Shown piece after piece: positions 26,358 to 34,293 of a stretch of 64,000 nucleotides of DNA (positions are counted from its first letter, which is position 1; every line of letters starts with the position of its first letter). Source of the DNA: Algoriphagus resistens (lineage in GTDB: Bacteria; Bacteroidota; Bacteroidia; Cytophagales; Cyclobacteriaceae); the NCBI RefSeq assembly GCF_001442615.1, contig NZ_LMXN01000009.1, positions 1 through 64,000 of the forward strand. Direction: 5' to 3'. Both the position numbers and the translations under genes were made by a program. Below the pieces are notes generated by a model, which ran no database searches, had not been told where the DNA came from, and worked only from the letters and a program-made list of their open reading frames with translations.

Positions 26358-26931
26358 TAGCCTTTCTATTCTCCTGCTTAGGGTGCAGACGGCTGACAAG
26401 CCAGGTTTTGCGGAAGTTTTGATAGGGAAGCAGTACCGGATCGAATCATAAAGAAGTCGTGGGCGTAACATTTTACGATGAGTTGTCACTGACTTACTGG
26501 TTGGTCGTGATATTTTCGGGCTTTTTCAGGCATTCTGCTACAAAAAGCAGCTTATCAGGAGAAAAAGTTAAATTGGGTCTATTTTGTTGATAGACCTTTT
26601 AATACTTGGGGGCTTTTTTCGCACACGGTGAAACGGGTTACGTGCCCTTGTCGCTGATGAACCTTTTGTGGATTGCCTATGGACAATTAGACAAACCGAA
26701 TGGCTTAAATAGGCCCTGATCGGCCTAATGATCTCATGAGTCAGACTTGGGGAAAATTTTGACTTTATAGGCAAACGGAAATTGGACAAAACCTATTAGT
26801 GCCCTCTGCCTCTGAGGGTATATTTCAAAACAAAAGAACTTGCAGGTAGAGGTGCTGGTGAAAATACAATGCAGGAATTCTTAACATCCTGGTCTGCAGC
26901 ATAAGGATCCTGGTCCTCTACACTTACAACA

Positions 26932-26981
26932 AACGTCCGCCTGTCTTAACTACCTTACGATGGTCAAGACAGGCGGACGTT
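26932..26981 (-). terminator. Strong long-stem hairpin after the AKR-like gene
   Basis: The arms AACGTCCGCCTGTCTT (26932-26947) and its exact complement (26966-26981) form a 16-bp stem that can be extended by G-T pairs toward an 8-base loop. It lies 6 bases after the stop codon of the AKR-like gene. On the - strand it is followed only by 'TTTGTTG', so it is either a weak intrinsic terminator or a mobile/repeated palindrome. GC content of the stem is higher than the surroundings. Confidence 0.55.
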
Positions 26982-26987
26982 GTGGGA

Positions 26988-27920
26988 TTAATTTACAGCG
27001 CTGACTGGCGAAGCATATTGATCCTCATATTCATTATACCTGGTGATTAATCGTTCCTTATTTTTCTGATCGTGGTATTTTATGGTTTCCACAGTATTTT
27101 CGATATTTTGTTTAGATGAGGCTCCAAACAGTATTGACTCGATATTGGGTAAATTACTTACATATTCCAATGCCTCACTTGCCGGAATTGCCCCCCCGCC
27201 AAGAACTTGCATTGCAATGACCCTGCACCTTCCTTCCCTTAGGGTTTTTTCGTATATTTCCTTCCCTCCAGACATTCTAAAATTCACTTTGTTTATGGAA
27301 GTGCAAATAATCGGGTTTGTAATTCCCCCTTTTTCCAGCACATCCAAAAGCTTAGGTAGATTCATTGTGATAAAACCAGGCTCTGCATTGTATTTTTGTC
27401 TTACATAGTTTGCGAACCCGATTAGAAATTCATTCATTCCAAGTCCCAATAGAAGATCTGTAATTACATTTTGGAGAAAAATAACAGGTGTATTGATCCC
27501 TTTAAACATCTTCATTTCTGCATCAACCATTAATTCCATGATTGAGATGAAATCCTTGGATACATAGGCCATTCCTCCTTTAAACAAAGAGCTTACAAAG
27601 TTGCCTGGTACATATTGCTTCAACGTACCGGCAATGCCCAATTCAGTTACAGCATTGGCATATTTGTGTGCATAGGGCATGCAAGGATAAATCTTAAAAT
27701 CCTGGTATTTTTCAGGATCTTGTCGGATGATTTCACAGATATTGGCAATTCTATCGTGGGTTGTACACATGAAGGTGTTGATCCCTGAGGCTATTGCAAT
27801 ATCCAGCGTTTTGATGATTGCAGAATCATCCTTGAATTTAATTGACTGGGCGCGTGATTTTTCGTCTGAAATATGATTAACAGCAAAAAACTGATTGTCT
27901 CCAAAAATTATTCGTTCCAT
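26988..27920 (-). CDS. Aldo-keto-reductase-like TIM-barrel protein of unknown function
   Basis: The 310-residue protein starts 'RIIFGDNQFFAVNH' and has, near the end, 'SNLPNIESILFGASSKQNIENTV', which resembles the last strand and helix of aldo/keto reductases. The middle ('IASGINTFMCTTHDRI', 'EPGFITMNLPKLLDVL', 'NPIICTSINKVNF') fits alternating beta/alpha elements. The usual AKR tetrad (D-Y-K-H) is not evident, so a different chemistry is possible. It is 1 bp downstream of the Gfo/Idh/MocA gene and so co-transcribed; a role in sugar metabolism for the nearby polysaccharide is inferred from context only. Confidence 0.55.
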   Translation of the reverse strand: MERIIFGDNQFFAVNHISDEKSRAQSIKFKDDSAIIKTLDIAIASGINTFMCTTHDRIANICEIIRQDPEKYQDFKIYPCMPYAHKYANAVTELGIAGTLKQYVPGNFVSSLFKGGMAYVSKDFISIMELMVDAEMKMFKGINTPVIFLQNVITDLLLGLGMNEFLIGFANYVRQKYNAEPGFITMNLPKLLDVLEKGGITNPIICTSINKVNFRMSGGKEIYEKTLREGRCRVIAMQVLGGGAIPASEALEYVSNLPNIESILFGASSKQNIENTVETIKYHDQKNKERLITRYNEYEDQYASPVSAVN

Positions 27921-27921
27921 A

Positions 27922-28938
27922 TTATACGTAGCTTGATTGTTTCTTGATTAATGAAATGGATTTATCTGTTTTCCAGGCACTATCAAATGTGTTGATGTCA
28001 TGACTGTTTTCTCCTGTCACAGATTTTATGAAGTAATCTATTTGGGCTGAATATTCTTCTCCCCTGAGGTAAAAGGCCACCTCATCTGTAAGATCTGTCA
28101 CGTACTTTACATTCCATCCTTTTGAATAGCCTTTTGGGAATTTGTCACCTTTAAAGTATACTTTCAATTCATTCGCATCAGATTCTATTTTTCCTTCAGT
28201 GCCTATAATTGTGACCGAAGTTGACATTTTTCGGTAGGTTTCATCACTCCAGTTTACCGAAATGACACCTGATACTCCTGACTCAATGCCAACTAAAGCA
28301 TACACGGAATCGTCGACATTTTTTGAATAAATGGATTTAAGGATGGATCCCTTACATGATTCAATTGGTGCGATGATATCGTTAATTAAGTCAATTACAT
28401 GAGAGGCGTAATCCATAAGGCACCCTCCTCCTTCGGTAGGGTCGGATCTCCATGTTTCACTCTTTTTCTTCACAACTACAGGCCCGTAAGCCTCACCCTG
28501 AAAATGAGTGATTTCTCCAATAGCTCCAGCTTTTACAAGTCTTTTGACTTCCCTGAAAGTCCCTACAAATTTATTATGGTAACCTACCTGATTTATGACG
28601 CCTGCTGCCTTGGCAAGCTGAGCCAGTTCAATACTTTCTTCAGGATTCAGACAAAAAGGTTTTTCAGTAAAGACATTAATCCTTCTCTTTAAAAGTTCCT
28701 TGACCATCGGATAATGGTACTTGGTCGGTACTGAGACAAATACTGCGTCAGGATGGGTTTCCTCAACCATCTTTTGGTAATCAGAAAAACATTTATAGCC
28801 ACTGTATCTTTCAAGAACCTGCACAACCATTTTTGAGGTATCACAAACTCCTACGATTTCTACATTAGGGTGAGCTCCTAAAATTGAAAGATGGGATAAC
28901 CCCATTTTTCCTGCCCCGATCAAAGCGATTTTTACCAT
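27922..28938 (-). CDS. Gfo/Idh/MocA family oxidoreductase
   Basis: The 338-residue product has an N-terminal Rossmann fold with 'ALIGAGKMGLSHL', and the family motif EKPF appears in 'NVFTEKPFCLNPEE'. The C-terminal domain contains 'GGGCLMDYASHVIDLINDI', the position of the catalytic His region. Members oxidise or reduce sugars, inositols or nucleotide sugars with NAD(P). It is paired with the AKR-like gene. The substrate is unknown; WlbA/WbpB-like UDP-sugar oxidases are among relatives. Confidence 0.83.
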   Translation of the reverse strand: MVKIALIGAGKMGLSHLSILGAHPNVEIVGVCDTSKMVVQVLERYSGYKCFSDYQKMVEETHPDAVFVSVPTKYHYPMVKELLKRRINVFTEKPFCLNPEESIELAQLAKAAGVINQVGYHNKFVGTFREVKRLVKAGAIGEITHFQGEAYGPVVVKKKSETWRSDPTEGGGCLMDYASHVIDLINDIIAPIESCKGSILKSIYSKNVDDSVYALVGIESGVSGVISVNWSDETYRKMSTSVTIIGTEGKIESDANELKVYFKGDKFPKGYSKGWNVKYVTDLTDEVAFYLRGEEYSAQIDYFIKSVTGENSHDINTFDSAWKTDKSISLIKKQSSYV

Positions 28939-29360
28939 TTTTTCAAGTGTATCTTAATTGTTATTAAAAGTCAATCCGTATAGCTGTAAGCATAATCCGG
29001 CTTACAAGAATCAAAGTACTTTAATTAATATTTAAAAAGCAAGAAATTGTATGTAAAAAATATTTTGAAACGAAATGGTATATAAAAATGAAAATCTTCA
29101 TTCCCCTGTCCAACTTGTTTTTGAGGGAAAAAGGAGAGCTGATCAATGAGTTGGAACCTGACATGGCGGTAAGGGACCCCATTTGGTGGAAATCCATTGG
29201 TTAAGTAGTTAGTTATTCATTAAAAACGTATTTCAAATAAAAAAAAATGTAATTCATTTGGAATATCAGTCATTTATTCCATAGATTTATAGCGAAAAAT
29301 AACGACAAAATTTCCACACGTCGTAGAAGGTAATTTTTCAATAAAAAAATCGCTTTGGCC
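28939..29360. other. 422-bp divergent intergenic region
   Basis: This separates the - strand oxidoreductase from the + strand sugar transferase gene. It contains one small possible ORF (29088-29204) and an imperfect inverted repeat ATTTCAAAT (29230-29238) / ATTTGGAAT (29256-29264), similar in core to the operator-like repeat at 26321-26357. No exact TAnnTTTG box was found; ATTCATTTG near 29252-29260 is one mismatch away. Confidence 0.45.
29088..29204 (+). CDS. Possible 38-residue small protein or gene remnant
   Basis: An ATG-initiated frame of 38 codons begins 'MKIFIPLSNLFLREKG' and ends 'DPIWWKSIG'. Its base composition is visibly less AT-rich than both flanks and its residue use looks protein-like. 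I recognise no family. It may be a real small protein or a fragment left by recombination at the locus edge. Confidence 0.25.
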   Translation: MKIFIPLSNLFLREKGELINELEPDMAVRDPIWWKSIG

Positions 29361-30047
29361 ATGGCTACTATTTCAAAACTTAATAACATTCAAAACTTTT
29401 CGATTAGTCCTGATTTTTTCATTAACAGCTATTCGATCAATCTATTGGATAGCTCGCAGACAAGCGCGAAAAGGATATTTGAAATTTTGCTTGTAAGTGT
29501 TTTCCTCATTCTAATCGCGAGCTGGCTGTTTCCAATAATCGCTTTATTGATAAAGTTAGAATCAGATGGCCCAGTTTTTTACAAGCAGCTTAGGCATGGG
29601 CAGAATAATGTCCCCTTTTATTGTCTGAAGTTCAGAAGTATGAAATTTGAACCTGAAAGTGATTTCAAACAAGCTACAAAAGGGGACAGAAGGGTTACGA
29701 AAGTTGGGGCCTTTCTTAGAAAGAGTAGTCTGGATGAATTACCTCAGCTTTTGAATGTATTGGTAGGAGAAATGGCGATAGTCGGACCTAGGCCCCATGC
29801 AATTCCTATGAATAAAGAATTTGCTGAAAAAATCGAGAATTTTATGTTCAGACATATGGTGAAGCCAGGAATTACAGGTCTTGCACAAGCAAAGGGCTAT
29901 CGAGGGGAGATTCGGGATACATTCGATATGAATGCCCGCTTGAGATATGATTTATTCTATATTAAGAACTGGAGTTTTTTACTTGATTTAAAAATAATAA
30001 TCCTGACTTTTCACAGTTTGTTTTTCAAGAATAAGAACGCATATTAA
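29361..30047 (+). CDS. WcaJ-type initiating sugar transferase (undecaprenyl-phosphate sugar-1-phosphate transferase)
   Basis: The ATG at 29361 is preferred over the TTG two codons upstream, giving 228 residues. It is a short member: one membrane hairpin helix ('FEILLVSVFLILIASWLFPIIALLI' region, about 40-65) and the bacterial sugar transferase domain. The domain shows 'GPVFYKQLRHGQ', 'CLKFRSMK', 'VTKVGAFLRKSSLDELPQLL', 'MAIVGPRP' and 'MVKPGITGLAQ'. It lacks the extra N-terminal membrane segments of full-length WcaJ. It would load the first sugar phosphate on undecaprenyl phosphate and start the repeat unit for the neighbouring locus, which has no other initiating enzyme in view. Confidence 0.9.
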   Translation: MATISKLNNIQNFSISPDFFINSYSINLLDSSQTSAKRIFEILLVSVFLILIASWLFPIIALLIKLESDGPVFYKQLRHGQNNVPFYCLKFRSMKFEPESDFKQATKGDRRVTKVGAFLRKSSLDELPQLLNVLVGEMAIVGPRPHAIPMNKEFAEKIENFMFRHMVKPGITGLAQAKGYRGEIRDTFDMNARLRYDLFYIKNWSFLLDLKIIILTFHSLFFKNKNAY

Positions 30048-30070
30048 GTTAAGGGACAGACTCACATAAA

Positions 30071-31414
30071 CTACCCGTTAAAAATTAACTTAAACGTTGT
30101 GCCTTCTTCTGGTGCAGAGCGAACCTGGATATTTCCTTTATGGCGACGCATTATTTGCTTTGATAAACTCAAACCAATTCCAGACCCTTTGGATTTGGTG
30201 GTAAAGAACGGAATGAAAATCTTGCTTAATGCTTCCTCTTCAATGCCTTTTCCCGTATCTGCTACTTCTAAAATTATTTTTCCCGCTTCATCTATAAATG
30301 CCCGTAGGATGATTCGCTTTACCTCGGAATCCTCTACAGCCTGAATGGCATTTTGGGTTAGATTGATGAGCACTTGCTCGATCTGCGTCTGGTCTCCGAA
30401 TAGAATTAGTTCTTTTGGATTGATTTCTTTAACCAGATCAATCTGATGTTTTTCAATCTGATTCTGTAATAAAACTTCCAGTTGATGGAAAAGCTTGGCG
30501 ATAGCAATACTGCTGAATTTAGGGGCCGGGATATGGGCCAAACTTCTGAAGTCAGATACAAAACTGATCAGACCCTGGCTGCGCTTCTCTATTGTACTGA
30601 TTCCCATCAAGTAGTCTTCCATGTCCTGTGGGCTGATCTGTTCCAAATGCTCTATTTTGCTCTCCATTTCCCCTTGGATAGTTCCTGCCAAAGAGGAAAT
30701 GGGAGCGATGGAATTCATAATTTCGTGGGTAAGGATTTTTACAAGGTTTTGCCAAGCTTCCATTTCCTTTTCCTCGAGTTCGGACTGAATGTTCTGTAGG
30801 GACACCAATTTGAATTTCTCCCCGCGCATCAGAAGTTCAATCACATAGACTGAAATTTGCATGATTCCGTCAGGGTGTGCTATCTTAATCAACTCACTTC
30901 CGCCGGTTCTCAGGTTATTAATGGCCAGATGCAGTTCCTTGTTTATACCTTCGATTTCTCCGATGTTTTTCAATTCTTCTACATCCAGAATTCTCTTGGC
31001 TGCGGTGTTCACAATCTGGATGCCTCCGTTTTCCCCAAAAGTGATCAGTCCTATACTTAAATGTTTAAATACTGATCTGAAATATTGATAGTTGGCTTCC
31101 TTTTCTGCTTGGTCTTCTTTAAGCTTTGCAAGAATGGCATTGAATTCAATATGCAGATCATCGGTCTCCGTACCATCAAATTTTACAGGATAAAGTTGCG
31201 AATATTTATCCTGCTTGATGTTGTCCAGAAAAACGCGTACTTTTTTGAATGAACCTTCGGAATAGCGGAGTAGGAAAATGATTTGAAATATCACCAACAC
31301 GAGCAAAAGGGAAATCATAAATACTCCCCAACTGGCGATGATAGCGTAGGAAAGCAGAAAGAGAGAAGCCGCCAGAAAGACGATTCTCCCAAGTAAGCCA
31401 ACTTTATAGTCCAT
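30071..31414 (-). CDS. NtrY-like sensor histidine kinase
   Basis: The 447-residue product has two N-terminal membrane helices (about 8-50), a HAMP/linker region, a PAS-like domain (about 110-210), a HisKA dimerisation helix with His230 in 'ILTHEIMNSIAPISS', and a HATPase with 'NLTQNAIQAV', 'DTGKGI' and 'GSGIGLSLSKQI'. The periplasmic loop is very short, so it probably senses a membrane or cytoplasmic signal. It overlaps the NtrC-like response-regulator gene by 11 bp and must work with it. It is convergent with the sugar transferase gene. Confidence 0.9.
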   Translation of the reverse strand: MDYKVGLLGRIVFLAASLFLLSYAIIASWGVFMISLLLVLVIFQIIFLLRYSEGSFKKVRVFLDNIKQDKYSQLYPVKFDGTETDDLHIEFNAILAKLKEDQAEKEANYQYFRSVFKHLSIGLITFGENGGIQIVNTAAKRILDVEELKNIGEIEGINKELHLAINNLRTGGSELIKIAHPDGIMQISVYVIELLMRGEKFKLVSLQNIQSELEEKEMEAWQNLVKILTHEIMNSIAPISSLAGTIQGEMESKIEHLEQISPQDMEDYLMGISTIEKRSQGLISFVSDFRSLAHIPAPKFSSIAIAKLFHQLEVLLQNQIEKHQIDLVKEINPKELILFGDQTQIEQVLINLTQNAIQAVEDSEVKRIILRAFIDEAGKIILEVADTGKGIEEEALSKIFIPFFTTKSKGSGIGLSLSKQIMRRHKGNIQVRSAPEEGTTFKLIFNG

Positions 31415-32786
31415 ATTTTTCCAGCCTTCTGTACAGGGAAGCCCTGGTCAGTCCAAGTTCCTTAGCTGCTTTTGAAATGTTGCCTCCGTTTTTGTCAATC
31501 GCACGCTGAATCGTGTTGCGCTCCATATCATCAAGATTCAGCGTCACTGATGTAGGAGCCTTGTCCGACGCTGGCTTGGCGGAAAGGAAGAAAAAATCCC
31601 GGGAATCCAGCACTTCACCTTCAGCCATAATGATTGCTCGCTCAATGGCATGCTGAAGCTCACGGATATTGCCTGGCCATGCATAATGTTGTAAAAGATC
31701 CATACCTGCTGGAGTGAATCCAGTAAAGTTTTTGCGGTATTTCTGACTATAGTTTTTTAGGAAGTGATTTGCCAGAACAGGAATATCATCCTGCCTTTCA
31801 CGAAGAGGGGGCAAGAAAATCTCTACTGTATTGATTCTATACAATAAATCCTGCCTGAACGTATTGTCAGCAATACTCTCGTGCAGTGGCATATTGGTAG
31901 CGCATATCAGACGAATGTCCACAGGAATTGCTTTGTTGGTTCCTATTCTTGTGACTTCTCTTCTCTGAAGTACTGTCAGCAGCTTGGATTGAAGGGGGAG
32001 AGAAAGATTCCCGATCTCATCCAAAAAAAGGGAACCTTTATCCGCTATTTCGAACCGTCCCGAGCGGTCATCCTTGGCATCTGTAAATGCCCCTTTTTTA
32101 TGTCCGAAAAGCTCAGATTCAAACAGAGTCTCTGTGATAGCGCCCATATCTACCCCTACAAAAATCTCATCCTTCCGAAGGGAACGATCATGAATAGCCC
32201 GGGCAATAAGTTCTTTACCTGTTCCGTTTTCTCCCAAGATCAATACGTTTGCATCCGTCTGGGCTACTTTGTCTATAATGGAGAAAATGTTCTTCATGGA
32301 AGCACTTTGGCCAATGATATCGGTGTAGGGCTTTTTCATGTCCGTCTGCAGCTGCTTTTGCTTTTTCTGCAGCTTATCGACTTCATTGTAGCTTTCCTTT
32401 AGCCTTATAGCAGCAGAAAGCGTTGCGATCAATTTCTCATTTTGCCATGGCTTCAGGATGAAATCTGTCGCTCCTTCTTTTAATGCTTGCACCGCCATTT
32501 CCACGTCACCAAATGCTGTAATCAGAATTACCACAGCCTTTGGATCAATTTCTTTGATTTGCTTCAGCCAATGAAATCCCTCCTTACCAGAAGTTGTATC
32601 CTCACGGAAATTCATATCCAGGAGAATGACATCATAATTATTATTATTGATCAAAAAAGGAATTCTACGCGGATCCTTTTCTATCATGACTTCTTTTGCA
32701 TGCTTCTTCAAAAGCATCTTTGCGGCAAAGAGTAAGTCTTCGTTATCATCGATGATAAGAATCTTGCCTAAATCTTGAGTTTCCAT
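31404..32786 (-). CDS. NtrC-family sigma-54-dependent response regulator
   Basis: In the 460-residue product, the receiver domain has Asp13/14 and phospho-acceptor Asp57 ('VILLDMNF'). The AAA+ domain has Walker A 'GENGTGKE' (185-192) and the sigma-54 contact loop reads GAFTDA (232-237) instead of GAFTGA. A Fis-type helix-turn-helix ends the protein ('GGNISKAAKELGLTRASLYR'). It activates sigma-54 promoters on phosphorylation by the overlapping kinase. Target genes are unknown; neighbourhood suggests envelope polysaccharide, but that is inference. Confidence 0.92.
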   Translation of the reverse strand: METQDLGKILIIDDNEDLLFAAKMLLKKHAKEVMIEKDPRRIPFLINNNNYDVILLDMNFREDTTSGKEGFHWLKQIKEIDPKAVVILITAFGDVEMAVQALKEGATDFILKPWQNEKLIATLSAAIRLKESYNEVDKLQKKQKQLQTDMKKPYTDIIGQSASMKNIFSIIDKVAQTDANVLILGENGTGKELIARAIHDRSLRKDEIFVGVDMGAITETLFESELFGHKKGAFTDAKDDRSGRFEIADKGSLFLDEIGNLSLPLQSKLLTVLQRREVTRIGTNKAIPVDIRLICATNMPLHESIADNTFRQDLLYRINTVEIFLPPLRERQDDIPVLANHFLKNYSQKYRKNFTGFTPAGMDLLQHYAWPGNIRELQHAIERAIIMAEGEVLDSRDFFFLSAKPASDKAPTSVTLNLDDMERNTIQRAIDKNGGNISKAAKELGLTRASLYRRLEKYGL

Positions 32787-32835
32787 GGTGAATTGTTTGG
32801 TATCCCTAAGGGGAAAATGATGCCAACGCTAATAT

Positions 32836-32853
32836 AAGCTCATATACGAGCTT
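32836..32853. promoter_or_regulatory. Palindrome between ntrC-like and slyD-like genes
   Basis: AAGCTC-ATATAC-GAGCTT is an 18-bp interrupted palindrome in the divergent spacer, 50 bp from the response-regulator start. It could be an autoregulatory site; nothing else supports this. Confidence 0.3.
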
Positions 32854-32915
32854 TCTGTGTAAAAAGTGTTCAATAATGTACGTTTTCATAGTGAAATCGG
32901 ACATTATTGCCAAGG

Positions 32916-32946
32916 TTTTCATCCCTAAGAGATTTTTGTACCTTTG
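32916..32946 (+). promoter_or_regulatory. Predicted promoter of the SlyD-like gene
   Basis: TACCTTTG at 32939-32946 matches TAnnTTTG exactly. TTTT at 32916-32919 stands 19 bp upstream as an imperfect -33 TTTG. The ATG follows 22 bases after the -7 box. Confidence 0.6.
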
Positions 32947-32968
32947 TACTTTACTAAAACAAAAGACT

Positions 32969-33394
32969 ATGCAAGCTAAAAAAGGAGATGCAGTCCAAGT
33001 GCATTATACCGGTAAATTAGAAGATGGAAGCGTATTTGACTCTTCAGCAAATCGTGAACCGCTGGGATTTACCTTAGGCGATGGAAATATGATTAAAGGT
33101 TTTGATACAGCTGTTGATGGAATGACCTTAGGCGATAAGGTAACAGTGACTATCCCAGCTGCAGAAGCCTATGGTGAGCGAAGAGATGATATGATAATTG
33201 AAGTGCCGATTGAGCAGGTTCCTGCTGATATCAAACCTGAAATCGGGATGCAATTGACCTTGCAAGGTGGAAATGGACAGCCAATGCCTGTGGTCGTGAG
33301 CGATTTAGATGAGAAGAAAATCACATTGGATGCGAATCACCAATTGGCAGGAAAAGACTTGATCTTTGATATTGAATTGGTGAAAGTCAACTAA
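32969..33394 (+). CDS. slyD: SlyD-type FKBP peptidyl-prolyl cis-trans isomerase
   Basis: The ATG at 32969 gives the family N-terminus 'MQAKKGDAVQVHYTGKLEDG'; upstream in-frame codons overlap the promoter and are non-coding. The product is 141 residues. The FKBP domain has 'VFDSS' and 'GFDTAVDGMTLGDKV', and is split by the insert-in-flap chaperone segment ('VPADIKPEIGMQL' to 'NHQLAGK'), as in SlyD/FkpB-like proteins. The His/Cys-rich metal-binding tail of E. coli SlyD is absent. It helps protein folding in the cytoplasm. Confidence 0.9.
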   Translation: MQAKKGDAVQVHYTGKLEDGSVFDSSANREPLGFTLGDGNMIKGFDTAVDGMTLGDKVTVTIPAAEAYGERRDDMIIEVPIEQVPADIKPEIGMQLTLQGGNGQPMPVVVSDLDEKKITLDANHQLAGKDLIFDIELVKVN

Positions 33395-33416
33395 ATATCT
33401 TGTTTCATTAGCATGT

Positions 33417-33457
33417 GAAAAGGCTGTTTCAGAAATGGGATGGCCTTTTCTGTTTTT
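33417..33457 (+). terminator. Intrinsic terminator of the SlyD-like gene
   Basis: GAAAAGGC (33417-33424) pairs with GCCTTTTC (33443-33450), followed by TGTTTTTCTTT. It lies 22 bases after the stop codon and ends just before the convergent neighbour. Confidence 0.75.
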
Positions 33458-33459
33458 CT

Positions 33460-34293
33460 TTACTCAAAGTGCTTAAGCCAAGTTGGAATTGTGTATAGGC
33501 TTACCTTGTCGTTGGATACGATAGCAAGTCTTTCTTGGCCGATCTGGAGATATTTTGCCCCAACTTCATCAAACTGAGAGAGGTTGATGACCTCGTTGGT
33601 CAACAGAGATACCGCCATTAAATTGACACCTTCCAGCCAAAACAGGTGCTCTTTGTAATAACACAGTTTTTTGATGCCATTAGCAGCTATTTTCCGCATC
33701 AGATTTCCTTGGTTATCGAAGATAAATATTCCCGATGCAGGCACGTTCATAAATAGCCGGTTCTTAAACTCTCTTATTTCAGAGACTTCCAGATTTGCCG
33801 AATTCAAAATTAAATTCAAGGGCTGCGACTGAATGATCAGATTCCTTAGATAGTCAAGTGACTTCAGATTCAAGTCAGATTCATCCCAGACCCATACTAC
33901 GTTGTTATTACCCAGTGTTGCTGCTTTGGCAAGATTTACGTCTGCGGGCAGGAAACCATTTTCTGCCAGGGGATTAAGAAATCTGTCGAGGATCCTGTAC
34001 TCTTGTAGGTCTGCCGAAAAGCTAAAAATATTGACAGTCCAGGCTGCTTCAAGCTGGTTTAGTCTTCCTTGTCGGGCTGGAGAAAAGAGGTTGAGTTGCT
34101 TTCCATCCTGACTGTAAAGGTAAATATCCCCTGATGTGTTACTGACAAACAATTGATCCTTAGTATCAAATGAAATCAAGTCTATATTTTCTATCCGGAT
34201 TTCTGCAATAGGTGCACCTAAGCTGCCCAGAATCTGCGACATAGCTAAATGAGGCAGTAGAAAAATCATAAGAATTGCCACAAGCGACCTCAT
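33460..34293 (-). CDS. Secreted protein of unknown function, possibly beta-propeller-like
   Basis: The 277-residue protein has a clear signal peptide (about 1-19, 'VAILMIFLLPHLAMSQ'). The rest is rich in short beta-strand units such as 'DLISFDTKDQLFVSNTSGDIYLY', 'NNVVWVWDES', 'SGIFIFDNQGNLMRKI' and 'ERLAIVSNDKVSLY', which look like propeller blades, though the number is fewer than in a full propeller. I do not recognise a family. Its start overlaps the end of lpxH by 4 bp, so it is in the same operon and may be periplasmic or outer-membrane associated. Confidence 0.65.
   Translation of the reverse strand: MRSLVAILMIFLLPHLAMSQILGSLGAPIAEIRIENIDLISFDTKDQLFVSNTSGDIYLYSQDGKQLNLFSPARQGRLNQLEAAWTVNIFSFSADLQEYRILDRFLNPLAENGFLPADVNLAKAATLGNNNVVWVWDESDLNLKSLDYLRNLIIQSQPLNLILNSANLEVSEIREFKNRLFMNVPASGIFIFDNQGNLMRKIAANGIKKLCYYKEHLFWLEGVNLMAVSLLTNEVINLSQFDEVGAKYLQIGQERLAIVSNDKVSLYTIPTWLKHFE

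Larger units (their letters stand above)
26086..26987. other. 902-bp intergenic region upstream of the polysaccharide operon
   Basis: No convincing gene is present. The left part is the predicted leader and promoter of the - strand operon. The middle (about 26360-26880) is less AT-rich and has short open stretches in several frames but stop codons throughout, which might be a decayed gene. It also contains a GGTCTAT/ATAGACC stem at 26576-26596 followed by four T residues, and a TAGGCC/GGCCTA stem near 26709-26726. The right end carries the strong hairpin at 26932-26981. Confidence 0.5.

Noticed and set aside
26568-26789. 73-codon - strand frame in the 26.1-27.0 kb gap
   Set aside because: Basic, serine/arginine-rich translation with no family resemblance; it crosses the stem at 26576-26596. 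Treated as non-coding.
31881-32402. 173-codon frame antisense to the NtrC-like gene
   Set aside because: The opposite strand encodes a full, motif-complete regulator; this is a shadow frame.
32787-32835. Possible sigma-54 (-24/-12) promoter before the NtrC-like gene
   Set aside because: TGGCAT is present on the - strand but the -12 GC at the required spacing is not.
32876-32968. 31-codon extension of the SlyD-like protein
   Set aside because: It covers the TAnnTTTG promoter and FKBP proteins of this type start at MQAKKGD.
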